10,841 nt of DNA from Proteobacteria bacterium UBA5122 (GCA_002415485.1 DHYU01000068.1:1-10841); one strand, 5' to 3'. Counted from the first letter of the stretch, positions 1 through 8,357 are shown. Notes: generated from the letters alone by a model not told the origin. Numbers and translations are program-made.

Positions 1-3000
1 GGTCATGGCTTGACGGTGAGGCCAACAATTTTGCCATTGGCAGTGGGTGGCAGTTCAACCTTCGAAATTGCAGTTTCTTCATTTGATGAATTCAACGGTT
101 TGGTTGATTTAAGTGTGCAGTCAGAAAACAGTGCTATTTCAGTTCAATTGGCTGAGCAATCGGTGTTGGTTACGCCTGAAACAGAAGGTCGGGTGTTTGC
201 GTATGTGACAGACCATGGTGTAGTTGCAGGTGCATCATATGCGGCATCTTTTACAGCAATTTCACCGGTTGATGCTGGTACGGCTGATGCTACGGTCAAG
301 GCAATAAATGTTGATTATGTGCCTGTGTCGCTTATCAGTGAGACTAATAATGTCGTTGATGGTGGTCAATTGAGAGTAACTGATACGGTTTTAAATAACG
401 GTACAACTGAATCATTTGGTGATGTAGTAGTTAATTTATATCTGTCTACTGATAGTGTGATAGATACAACGGACATTTTTGTCGGTAGGCGTAATGCCGG
501 AGTATTGGCTGCAGGTGCGCGAAGTACGAGTCAGTCCTTGGTAACTGTGCCGGTTGGAACTGTCGGTGGTATTTATTACTTGGGGATGATTGTTGATGCA
601 GAAGAACGTGTGCCCGAATTGATAGAGAGTAACAATGGTTTTCTTGGAGGTGAAGTGACAGTCCTGACTGCACCAGATTGTCCAATAACCTGTGTATATC
701 AGCCATTCAATATTCCATTGGATGCCAATCCTCCGTATCCCACCGGAGTTAACTCCGCAGGCACTGTTGTGGGCTACAAGCGGCCAGCACGGAGTGGAGA
801 TCGTTGGGAGGGTTTTTCGTGGACTGAAGCTGGGGGGTTGTACAGTTACGGCGGGGGTTATACGAAAGCCATGGCGGTGAACGAATTGGGTGATGTGGCT
901 GGAGTGGTCGGATCTAGTGCAATGTATGCCTATTCAATCATATGGAAAGAAAACGGTAGTACTGCCCTACATGGAATGACCAAAGAAATTATTGGCTTGA
1001 ATGATAATGATAGTGCTGTTAGCTATTGGAACGGTAATTCACTCAAGTGGAAGGTGTCGACAGCTCAATCAGTTGAGATTCCAGGTATGGGGGGGAATGC
1101 AACTTATGTTCAGGATGTAAATAATTATGGAGTATCAGTTGGGCATGCATTGATTAGCGGTGGATATACTCGTGCATTTTTTCATACAGATACCTCGGGG
1201 ACGCAGGCTTTGGAAATGCCGGATATGTCTGCCAACAGCTATGCATACGATATCAATGATCGTGGCCAGATTGTAGGTTATGTCGACAGCTCTTCATCGG
1301 TGTGTAACGGTTGTGCGTATATTTACCACGATAGCACTGGTATGCAGCTACTACCATCACTTGCTCATGGAAAATCTGGTGTTGCACTGGAAATTAATAA
1401 TGAAGGCCAGGCTGTTGGTTATAGCTACAATTCTAGTGGTGCTAAGCGTGCAACAATCTGGATGCACGGTCGTGTATATGATTTGAATGATCTAATTGAT
1501 CGTTACTCAGGATGGGTGCTTACAGAGGCGCGTGCAATTTCCAATAATGGCTATATTTCAGGAATAGGAAGTTATCAAGGAGATTATGCGGCGGCTTTCT
1601 TTTTGAAGCCGACAGAATTGCCAAAAATTGAGCCGATAACTGTCGATGTATGCCCGACGGGTTGTCCATTTACCTCCATTCAGGCTGCGGTTGATGTTGT
1701 TGGTGGTGGCCAGTCAGTTGTGGTTGGTGATGGCGTTTATAATGAATCAGTTACTCTAAATGATAAGTACATCATCAGCCGAAATGGTGCAGAGAATACA
1801 ATTCTTGATGTTGGTGGGCTGGGAGTGCGTGCGGTCACTATCAATGGGAATGGCGGGGTTGATGGATTCACTATCAAGGGTGGTCAAGCCACTGATGGTG
1901 GGGGAGTGTTTATTAGTGGGGTTTATACTCAGACGGCCTTTATCCGTAACTCTATAATTCGCGACAATATTGCACAGGGCAGTGGTGGTGGGGTGGCGCT
2001 GTCAAATGATTATTTGACCAAGGTATATATCGAAAATACAAAGTTTATCAACAACTGGGCTGGAAGTCTGGGTGGTGGCATTTCTAAGTTGAATGGATAT
2101 TCGACGTATTTTATTCGTGACAGTTATTTTGAGGGTAATAGCGGTTATTCGTGTGGGGGAGCATATTTGACTAGCCCAAGCTCTGGCTATATGAGCTATG
2201 CAGTGCGCAGTACATTTGTTGCTAACGAGGCTAGAAATGGAGCTGGTGGTGCGCTATGTGGTGGTTATTCAGCCAATATTCTCGCCTACGGTAATAAGGG
2301 GCAAGGAGGTGGTGCCTATTATCATCCAGAGAGATTGGTGAATAGTACTATCGTCAATAACCTTGGTGAAGGATTGTATTTTTCTAATTATCCTGTATCA
2401 ACAGTGATCAATTCAATTGTTTGGAGTAATAGTGGTGCCAATATCTCGGCCAAGTACGGTGGTGGGCATGTAATCAGTAATAATATTACTAGCGTAGATC
2501 CAAGATTTGTCGGTTCTGCGAATGGTGATTACCGCTTGCAGGCAGGGTCGCCGGCGATTGATACAGGTTTTTCTACCTCAATCAGTACGGTTGGCCCCGA
2601 GTTGGCTGTTACGGTTGATATTGATGGAACTAAGCGCCCTCAGGATGGTGATGGTTTGGGGTTGGGCGGTAAAGGTGATGGCTCAGATTATGATATTGGT
2701 GCTTATGAATTTGTGAGGCCGGATAATTTCCCGCCTGTCGTCAATGCCGGACCAGATATAACTGTGAACGAAGGTGTTGCTGTGCTACTGACTGGCAATG
2801 CAATTGACAGTGATGGTGTGATTGTCAGTTATTCATGGACTCAAACCGGTGGGCCAGCAGTTACATTATATGATTCGGGTACTGCCACAGCTTCTTTCAC
2901 TACGCCGCTGACTGCTACGGTCGCAAAGCTGACATTTGTATTGACCGCGACGGATGATCAGGGGGCAGTTGGTAGCGATGAAATTCAGGTGACTGTGACT

Positions 3001-4704
3001 CCAATAAATACTCATCCTACAGCCGAGGCCGGGGTGGATCAACAAGTTAATGAAGGTGATGTGGTTGTATTGCATGGCAGTGGGGCTGATCCAGATGGAA
3101 GTATTGTCGGTTATTCTTGGCTGCAGGTTTCAGGTCATACTGTCAGCTTAAATGGTGCAAGTAGTGCAAGCGCAAGTTTTACAGCGCCAGTGACGAGTGG
3201 AGTGTTGGTGCTCGTATTTGAGTTGACCGTGACTGATAACGAAGGGGGCACGGCAACCGCTCAGGTGAATATTACTGTAAACCCGGTAAATGAAGCCCCC
3301 GTTGCTGGAAATTTGATGTTGACCACAGATGCCGGTGTTTCGCTGACGGGCATATTAACCGCCACTGATGCCGATAATGATTCATTGAGCTATCGTGTCA
3401 TTAGTAATGGCGTACGTGGCCTCGCTGTGATTAATAATGCCCAGACAGGTGATTTTGTTTATACGCCTGACATTGGGCAAGCAGGCAATGATAGTTTCAC
3501 CTTTGTAGCCAACGACGGCAGTATTGATTCTAATGTTGCGACCGTCTCGGTGGCAATCAATGCAGTGGTCGCTACCGATACCGACGGAGACGGTATGCCT
3601 GATGATTGGGAATTGTTGTATGGCTTGAATCCTCATGATCCTGGTGATGCTGGGAAAGACCTAGATGGCGACGGTTATACGAATCTCACTGAGTATATGC
3701 AAGGCACTGACCCTACAGTCGCCATTGTGGTTAGCGAGGCTTGCAACAAACTGTGGATCTCTGATTACAACAATAATCTGGTGTACAAAGTTGACGCCGA
3801 TGCCGCGAAGGTAATTGCATCAATCTCTGTAGGAGCAGGGCCAAATACATTGGCTGTCGACAACAGCCATGTATATGTGGCGAACCGTATCGATCGTACT
3901 TTGAGTCGAATTGATAAACATACCGACCAGGTTGAAACGGTGACAAGTCTTGGTGTTTTCTATCCATTTCAAGTTGCGTTGTCCGGGGATGGTTATCTCT
4001 ATGTAACCGCATCCGATACGATCAATTCGACCAGTACTACAAAAGGATATTTGCTTAGAGTGAATCGTCAAACTGGACAAGTTGTGACCTATATGCAAAT
4101 AGATAATGTAAGTAACTGGATGGGGCTGGGTATCAATAAGGATAATATTGCCTATCTGCCCCTAGAGTTCTCGTGGAGTGCTAGAACTAGATTGGCTATC
4201 GTAAATTTGAATACACTCGTAAAAACCAGGACGATTACGACATCTCCTAGCTCGACTGGCTATTATAGGGGAGAAGCGGAGATTGATGATGCCGGTAACG
4301 GTTGGTCGGGCAGTCATCGTACTCATACTCAGACATCTATGATGTCCATAACCCCATCAGGAAATTATCAGCAGTACTGCACGAATGGCAGTTGTGGGCC
4401 GCTTGGATTTAGCACCACCATGGATGATGTTAACAACCTGTGGAGTACAGGGTATGAGTTGGTTAAGTTCAATCTCTCAACTCAATCTCCAACCCGCTAT
4501 TCGTATTCTGCATTAGGAGGGATTGGTTATCTGCGCGACCATGTTTGGGTAATAGGAGGGGACTCTATTAGAAAGATTCGTACGACCGATGGTGTGTTGA
4601 TTCACACCATAAATATACCCGGGGCAAACTTTGTCGCCAAAGGAGATATTACTGGTTTCAAGGCGAGACGACTGGGATATGCTAGTCAATGTGTGTTGCC
4701 ATAA
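1..4704 (+). CDS. Giant exported multidomain protein (CARDB, HAF repeats, beta-helix, PKD, cadherin-like, TSP3, beta-propeller), 5' partial
   Basis: The frame is open to the left edge (codons GGT CAT GGC precede the first possible TTG start at 10), so the N-terminus and any signal peptide lie outside the window. Residues counted from base 10: an Ig-like segment (about 1-98); CARDB (101-220, with VNLYLSTD and ESNN); HAF repeats (226-535) with the recurring pattern [IV]N-x2-G-x-[VI]-x-G, for example INDRGQIVGY and INNEGQAVGY; a pectate-lyase-like right-handed beta-helix (543-901) with about six N-x-N/GGG rungs, closing with GSPAIDTG...DIGAYEF as in choice-of-anchor Q proteins; two PKD/REJ-type domains (907-997, 1002-1093, each starting near AGPDITVNEG or AGVDQQVNEG); a cadherin/Big-like domain (1096-1185); a TSP3/EF-hand-like motif (1190-1236, DTDGDGMPDDWE and DLDGDGYTN), probably calcium-binding; and a YncE/NHL-like propeller (1244-1564). 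No C-terminal membrane anchor, LPXTG or PEP-CTERM signal is visible. No catalytic residues were identified, so adhesion, matrix or polysaccharide binding is inferred from domain types only. Confidence 0.93.
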   Translation, partial: GHGLTVRPTILPLAVGGSSTFEIAVSSFDEFNGLVDLSVQSENSAISVQLAEQSVLVTPETEGRVFAYVTDHGVVAGASYAASFTAISPVDAGTADATVKAINVDYVPVSLISETNNVVDGGQLRVTDTVLNNGTTESFGDVVVNLYLSTDSVIDTTDIFVGRRNAGVLAAGARSTSQSLVTVPVGTVGGIYYLGMIVDAEERVPELIESNNGFLGGEVTVLTAPDCPITCVYQPFNIPLDANPPYPTGVNSAGTVVGYKRPARSGDRWEGFSWTEAGGLYSYGGGYTKAMAVNELGDVAGVVGSSAMYAYSIIWKENGSTALHGMTKEIIGLNDNDSAVSYWNGNSLKWKVSTAQSVEIPGMGGNATYVQDVNNYGVSVGHALISGGYTRAFFHTDTSGTQALEMPDMSANSYAYDINDRGQIVGYVDSSSSVCNGCAYIYHDSTGMQLLPSLAHGKSGVALEINNEGQAVGYSYNSSGAKRATIWMHGRVYDLNDLIDRYSGWVLTEARAISNNGYISGIGSYQGDYAAAFFLKPTELPKIEPITVDVCPTGCPFTSIQAAVDVVGGGQSVVVGDGVYNESVTLNDKYIISRNGAENTILDVGGLGVRAVTINGNGGVDGFTIKGGQATDGGGVFISGVYTQTAFIRNSIIRDNIAQGSGGGVALSNDYLTKVYIENTKFINNWAGSLGGGISKLNGYSTYFIRDSYFEGNSGYSCGGAYLTSPSSGYMSYAVRSTFVANEARNGAGGALCGGYSANILAYGNKGQGGGAYYHPERLVNSTIVNNLGEGLYFSNYPVSTVINSIVWSNSGANISAKYGGGHVISNNITSVDPRFVGSANGDYRLQAGSPAIDTGFSTSISTVGPELAVTVDIDGTKRPQDGDGLGLGGKGDGSDYDIGAYEFVRPDNFPPVVNAGPDITVNEGVAVLLTGNAIDSDGVIVSYSWTQTGGPAVTLYDSGTATASFTTPLTATVAKLTFVLTATDDQGAVGSDEIQVTVTPINTHPTAEAGVDQQVNEGDVVVLHGSGADPDGSIVGYSWLQVSGHTVSLNGASSASASFTAPVTSGVLVLVFELTVTDNEGGTATAQVNITVNPVNEAPVAGNLMLTTDAGVSLTGILTATDADNDSLSYRVISNGVRGLAVINNAQTGDFVYTPDIGQAGNDSFTFVANDGSIDSNVATVSVAINAVVATDTDGDGMPDDWELLYGLNPHDPGDAGKDLDGDGYTNLTEYMQGTDPTVAIVVSEACNKLWISDYNNNLVYKVDADAAKVIASISVGAGPNTLAVDNSHVYVANRIDRTLSRIDKHTDQVETVTSLGVFYPFQVALSGDGYLYVTASDTINSTSTTKGYLLRVNRQTGQVVTYMQIDNVSNWMGLGINKDNIAYLPLEFSWSARTRLAIVNLNTLVKTRTITTSPSSTGYYRGEAEIDDAGNGWSGSHRTHTQTSMMSITPSGNYQQYCTNGSCGPLGFSTTMDDVNNLWSTGYELVKFNLSTQSPTRYSYSALGGIGYLRDHVWVIGGDSIRKIRTTDGVLIHTINIPGANFVAKGDITGFKARRLGYASQCVLP

Positions 4705-4788
4705 GTTTATGGAGTCTCTTAACAGGCCAAATTTATTGAAGGAAAAGGAGTGAAGTTGTAGTTCAATCATGCTTGGATATTTATGTCT

Positions 4789-4796
4789 AAAGGAGG
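4789..4796 (+). promoter_or_regulatory. Strong Shine-Dalgarno that sets the HAF protein start
   Basis: AAAGGAGG lies 7 bases before ATG 4804. An in-frame upstream ATG at 4783 would place this ideal ribosome-binding site inside the coding region and would put seven polar residues ahead of the signal peptide. The start at 4804 is therefore preferred. Confidence 0.85.
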
Positions 4797-4803
4797 AGAT
4801 AAA

Positions 4804-5868
4804 ATGATCGTGCGTGATAAATTGGCAGTAGCTTTATTGTTAGTGTATGGAGTAGCCGGAAACGCAGTAGCTCAGATACAAACATTTGATGCAATTGAAA
4901 TCACTCATCTGAGCGTGGTAAATGGAATCAATGACCATGGTGTGGTGGTGGGCAGAATTCCCGCTGCATTGACTGCCGATGGGCGTGACCACGCAGCCCA
5001 CTGGCATCAAGGGCAGATGACAGACTTGGGGATTATTGGTTGTCGTTCGACTGTGACTTTTTGTTGGAGCATGGCGTGGGATATCAATAATGCAGGAAAA
5101 ATAGCTGGCGAATCATTTACCAGCAAGTCATGGCCCTCTATGTATAACTGGCCATGGGCAATGGCCTACCCACATGATGTGGTTTGGAATTCCGTGGGTA
5201 GTCAACCGCAACATATTCGCTCGTTAGGGCATGAGTATGCCCATGCCGTGGACATTAACGAGAATGGGCAGTTGGTCGGTTGGGCGCGTTCGATGGATTG
5301 GACGCGAGTCAGTGGTGATCGTTTTATTCATGGTTACGTTTGGCACAACAATAATCAATACTACGAAATAGGTGCTTACGGGCAATACAGTAAGGCCTTT
5401 GCCATTAATGATGCTGTGCAGGCAACGGGTGAGATCAATAGTGGAGGTAATATCCAGGCATTTATCTGGCAAAACAACGTTACAACCGTACTTGGTCACT
5501 TAGGTGGAGGGACTAGCTCAGGAAAAGATATCACCAATGACGCAAGTCCAAAGATTGTCGGTGTTTCCAGAGATAGTTCAGGTAACAATCGGGCCTTCCT
5601 GTGGCAAAACAGCATAATGAATGATCTTGGAGCGTTACCAGGATCAAGCTCCAGTGCAGCAACTGCAATCAATGATGCAGGTGTTGTCGTTGGAGACTCG
5701 GGTGGTCGTGCTGTTATCTGGCAAGGTGGTCAGATTAACGACATTAATGCAATGATCGGCGAGTCCATCGGTACAGTGTTGACAAGCTCTGTGGCGATGA
5801 ATGAATCATCACAGGTCGTGGCGCGAGGCTCAAATGGTCGATATTACCTATTGACTCCCGTGCCATAA
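4804..5868 (+). CDS. Secreted HAF-repeat protein
   Basis: The protein has 354 residues from ATG 4804. It opens with a clear Sec signal peptide: basic start (MIVRDK), hydrophobic core (LAVALLLVYGVAG), and an AVA cleavage site after residue 23. The mature part consists of HAF-family repeats, which alternate a [IV]N-x2-G-x-[VI]-x-G turn (INDHGVVVG, INNAGKIAG, INENGQLVG, INDAGVVVG) with an AF-[IL]-W strand and a DLG turn (RAFLWQNSIMNDLGALPG is the canonical form). Repeats of this kind are likely to fold as a propeller-like beta structure, but no biochemical function is established for the family. It follows the giant mosaic gene by 99 bases with no terminator between and has a strong terminator after it, so the two are probably cotranscribed. 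The giant protein carries the same repeat type as an internal module. There is no anchor, so it is likely periplasmic or released. Confidence 0.92.
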   Translation: MIVRDKLAVALLLVYGVAGNAVAQIQTFDAIEITHLSVVNGINDHGVVVGRIPAALTADGRDHAAHWHQGQMTDLGIIGCRSTVTFCWSMAWDINNAGKIAGESFTSKSWPSMYNWPWAMAYPHDVVWNSVGSQPQHIRSLGHEYAHAVDINENGQLVGWARSMDWTRVSGDRFIHGYVWHNNNQYYEIGAYGQYSKAFAINDAVQATGEINSGGNIQAFIWQNNVTTVLGHLGGGTSSGKDITNDASPKIVGVSRDSSGNNRAFLWQNSIMNDLGALPGSSSSAATAINDAGVVVGDSGGRAVIWQGGQINDINAMIGESIGTVLTSSVAMNESSQVVARGSNGRYYLLTPVP

Positions 5869-5890
5869 GAGCTCTGAGTGATTGATCTTT

Positions 5891-5917
5891 TGGCACGTTT
5901 CCATCTGTTTCGTGCCA
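5891..5917 (+). repeat. Small inverted repeat after HAF gene
   Basis: TGGCACG (5891-5897) and CGTGCCA (5911-5917) are perfect inverted copies around a 13-base spacer, 14 bases before the terminator. It could stabilise the 3' end of the transcript. Nothing links it to a known element. Confidence 0.4.
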
Positions 5918-5930
5918 TTGGGTGAAGTAT

Positions 5931-5959
5931 AGCCAGCTCCCTAGGGGGCTGGCTTTTTT
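5931..5959 (+). terminator. Rho-independent terminator for the HAF gene
   Basis: The stem pairs AGCCAGCTCCC with GGGGGCTGGCT (one U-G wobble, innermost bases open to form a CTAG loop) and is followed at once by a run of T ending at 5959. The minus strand has no T-run on the other side, so it acts on + strand transcripts. It closes the transcription unit of the two exported proteins. Confidence 0.88.
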
Positions 5960-6186
5960 GTGGGGCGGGGTGATGATTGCCAAACTCTGGCACAACGTGG
6001 CGTGGTCGAACGCGCGCCTGTTTCACGGCCTATCCCAGCGTAACGACCGCTTTGTTCATGCAGCAGACGTCTATGGCCGATGAGACGATAGGCAGCTGTT
6101 TGCCTATAGTCGACACTTTTCGAAACAAAGGTATCAGGCTAGATTGAATTTAATAAAAACCAGAGCTGTTACAGTGGTACTGAAAC
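5960..6186. other. Gene-poor gap between HAF gene and dbpA
   Basis: No convincing gene was found. A 36-codon frame runs on + from ATG 5973 to TGA 6083 (starting MIAKLWHNVAW); it has no good ribosome-binding site and resembles nothing I recognise, so it may be a remnant or chance. ATAGGCA (6088-6094) and TGCCTAT (6101-6107) form a 7-bp hairpin with a 6-base loop. The minus strand has GTTTTTATTA near 6151-6160, which could serve the end of dbpA, but the stem before it is weak. A 12-bp palindrome (ACTCATATGAGT, 6185-6196) covers the dbpA stop codon. Confidence 0.4.
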
Positions 6187-7608
6187 TCATATGAGTCGCA
6201 CGCGAAACGAACGACCTTTCAATTTTCCCTTGGCAAGTTTGTTGAGAGCTGTGTTTGCGACATCGCGGTTTACAGCAACGTATGACCACTTATCGTAAAC
6301 CTTTATTTTTCCTACTTGTTCGCCGGAGATTCCACTTTCACCAGTGAGTGCACCAAGAATATCGCCAGGGCGTATTTTTTGCTTTTTTCCGCCATCTATT
6401 TGTAGCGTAGACATCGAAGCCTTGTAACTAGGTTTGTCTAGTACTCTACTATCAGGCAGTGCCTGCAATTCGATCTCTTTATCCAGGTACACTTCTAGTT
6501 GGACTATTTTGTATTGCTCTTTTTCGTAATACAGTGTGCAGGCCACGCCTTTGCTACCGGCGCGGCCGGTGCGGCCAATTCGGTGTACATGCACTTCGGG
6601 CTCGTTGGCGAGGTGGTAATTAATCACGGCATCTAAATCGTCGATATCTAAACCGCGTGCAGCCACATCGGTTGCGACGAGGATAGAGGCGCTTTTGTTG
6701 GCGAACTGTATGAGTGTTTGGTCGCGTTCGCGTTGATCCAGATCGCCATGCAAGGCAACGGCGCAAAAGCCCTTATCTTTGAGTGCGTTGGCAACCTCAT
6801 TGGTTTCTTGTTTGGTATTGCAGAAGACAACGGCGGCTGTCGGTTGATAATGCATTAGCAGCAGGCGTAAAGCAGTAAACCGATCTTGATTGTCACTGAG
6901 CTTGAATCGATATTGTTGGATGCTGCTGTTGTCATGCGTCTCTGCGATGATGACTTCAGTAGGGTTGCTCATAATGTGTTTGCTTATTGAGCGTACGGGG
7001 TCAGAAAAGGTCGCACTGAATAGCAGTGTTTGGCGATGGGTGGGGATGTGCTCGATGATGGTGTTGAGCGAATCCTGAAATCCCATATCCAACATGCGAT
7101 CAGCTTCATCCAGGATCAGCATGTTTACGTTTTCCAGCTTAAGCGTATTTCTGTTTAAATGATCTTCCACGCGACCGGGCGTGCCAACAACAATATGCGC
7201 GCCATATTCCAGCGACTCTGCTTGGGGTTTAAATGGAACGCCGCCGCAGAGTGTGAGTACCTTTACGTTTGGAATGGTGCGGGCTAGCTTGCGTATCTCT
7301 GCCGCGACCTGGTCGGCCAATTCTCTCGTTGGGCATAGCACTAGCGATTGGACTTCTACTCGTTTTACATCGAGCCTATCCAGCAGACCGAGTGTAAAGG
7401 CTGCGGTCTTGCCTGATCCTGTTTTGCCTTGGGCCAATACATCTTTCCCCTCCAATATTAATGGCAGGCTCTGAGCCTGTATGGGTGTCATCTGCGTATA
7501 GCCCAGGGTATCGATGTTGGCGATCAAGGCTGGGTTAAGGCTGAGAGATGAAAAGGAGAGTGAGCTCAAGGTGGGGTTCCGTCTATAGGGGCAATAGTAG
7601 GATGTCAT
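6187..7608 (-). CDS. dbpA: ATP-dependent RNA helicase DbpA (DEAD-box, 50S assembly)
   Basis: Of 473 residues from ATG 7608, the motifs appear in family order: Q motif (F19 to Q44), I GKTGSGKT (61-68), Ia PTRELA (93-98), Ib TPGR (143-146), II DEAD (167-170), III SAT (198-200), V ATDVAARGLD (about 312-321), VI HRIGRTGRAG (342-351). Residues 399-473 form the DbpA C-terminal RNA-binding domain (GGKKQKIRPGD, LTGESGISG, KGRSFRVRLI). In E. coli that domain recognises hairpin 92 of 23S rRNA, and the enzyme unwinds nearby rRNA during large-subunit assembly. The start is uncertain. ATG 7608 lacks a ribosome-binding site, whereas TTG 7569 gives 460 residues, close to the E. coli length (457 as I recall), and begins just before the conserved FSSL. 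The frame stays open upstream to 7770 but would then overlap the divergent gene, so that extension is rejected. A weak minus-strand -10 (TACATT, 7612-7617) would fit the TTG start. Confidence 0.95.
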   Translation of the reverse strand: MTSYYCPYRRNPTLSSLSFSSLSLNPALIANIDTLGYTQMTPIQAQSLPLILEGKDVLAQGKTGSGKTAAFTLGLLDRLDVKRVEVQSLVLCPTRELADQVAAEIRKLARTIPNVKVLTLCGGVPFKPQAESLEYGAHIVVGTPGRVEDHLNRNTLKLENVNMLILDEADRMLDMGFQDSLNTIIEHIPTHRQTLLFSATFSDPVRSISKHIMSNPTEVIIAETHDNSSIQQYRFKLSDNQDRFTALRLLLMHYQPTAAVVFCNTKQETNEVANALKDKGFCAVALHGDLDQRERDQTLIQFANKSASILVATDVAARGLDIDDLDAVINYHLANEPEVHVHRIGRTGRAGSKGVACTLYYEKEQYKIVQLEVYLDKEIELQALPDSRVLDKPSYKASMSTLQIDGGKKQKIRPGDILGALTGESGISGEQVGKIKVYDKWSYVAVNRDVANTALNKLAKGKLKGRSFRVRLI

Positions 7609-7642
7609 TGTAATGTATTCGTGCGATGGGCGTGTGGTTAGC

Positions 7643-7651
7643 TGGTACACT
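7643..7651 (+). promoter_or_regulatory. Possible extended -10 promoter for the spermidine-synthase-fold gene
   Basis: TGGTACACT matches an extended -10 (TGn then TACACT). Transcription would start near 7658, about 25 bases before the ATG at 7683. No good -35 is seen, which is tolerated with an extended -10. Confidence 0.35.
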
Positions 7652-7682
7652 GGGCCTGAATTTTTGAATGATGTGAGATGCG

Positions 7683-8357
7683 ATGATCCCTTGGGAACTG
7701 CTAGATTCATGCGTTGTGCCAGGCGATGGTGGTGAGCTACACCTCTATCGTCGTGGTGAAGAATATTCAATCAGGGCGGGGCACTATGAGTTGATGAACA
7801 GCCGCGTTCACGGTTCAGAGGAAGCCCTGGCGGAATTGGCTTGTCAGCGATTGAGTCACTCACCCAGGCCGCGTGTATTGATAGGCGGACTGGGCATGGG
7901 CTTTACGCTGGCTGCGGCCTTAAAAACCTTGGGTGACGATGCTGAAGTCGTTGTCGCCGAGTTGGTACCCGCTGTGGTTGAGTGGAATAGAGAATACCTG
8001 GCGCATTTAGCGGGTAGCCCCCTGGATGATCCGCGTATCGCGGTGCATATCGGTGATGTCGGTCAGCTTATCCGTTCAGAAACGAATAACTTTGATGTTA
8101 TCTTGCTGGATGTGGACAATGGGCCTGAAGGCTTTACCCGTAAAGAGAACGACAGCCTTTACAGTGCAGAGGGTTTGAAGGCGGCACGATTGGCGCTGCG
8201 CAGCAATGGTGTATTTGGTGTCTGGTCGATTAGCCCGGATCAACCGTTCAGCAAGCGCCTCAAACAGTCTGGTCTGGAGGTTGAAGAGAGGGTAGTTCGT
8301 GCGCGGGCGGGTAAGCGGGGTGGACGCCACACGATCTGGTTGGGCACGAAGATTTAG
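7683..8357 (+). CDS. Spermidine-synthase-like protein (Rossmann aminopropyl/methyltransferase fold)
   Basis: It has 224 residues. The nucleotide-binding loop VLIGGLGMGFTL lies at 65-76, an acidic end of strand 2 at E93 (VVVAELVPAVVEWN), the IGDV turn at 123-126, and the catalytic-region strand FDVILLDVDNGPEG at 137-150. This is the layout of spermidine synthases and related SAM-binding enzymes. Two things argue against a genuine spermidine synthase. The protein is short and lacks the N-terminal beta-domain that binds polyamine and builds the oligomer, and the usual GGGDG loop reads GGLGMG. It more likely belongs to the SpeE-like proteins of unknown substrate. It is divergent from dbpA and followed by the RRM gene on the same strand after 62 bases. 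The start codon has only a weak ribosome-binding site (GTGAG). Confidence 0.75.
   Translation: MIPWELLDSCVVPGDGGELHLYRRGEEYSIRAGHYELMNSRVHGSEEALAELACQRLSHSPRPRVLIGGLGMGFTLAAALKTLGDDAEVVVAELVPAVVEWNREYLAHLAGSPLDDPRIAVHIGDVGQLIRSETNNFDVILLDVDNGPEGFTRKENDSLYSAEGLKAARLALRSNGVFGVWSISPDQPFSKRLKQSGLEVEERVVRARAGKRGGRHTIWLGTKI

Noticed and set aside
1..4704. Pectate lyase or glycosidase activity for the giant protein
   Set aside because: The beta-helix is a general fold and no lyase catalytic residues were identified, so only a structural or binding role is offered.
4783..4803. Upstream ATG as the HAF protein start
   Set aside because: The ideal Shine-Dalgarno lies between it and ATG 4804, and the signal peptide starts properly at 4804.
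6185..6196. 12-bp palindrome over the dbpA stop codon as an operator or terminator
   Set aside because: It is short, partly coding, has no T-run beside it, and palindromes this size arise by chance.
7609..7770. N-terminal extension of the dbpA frame to an upstream ATG at 7770
   Set aside because: It would overlap the divergent spermidine-synthase-fold gene by 88 bases, and its residues do not resemble any DbpA N-terminus.
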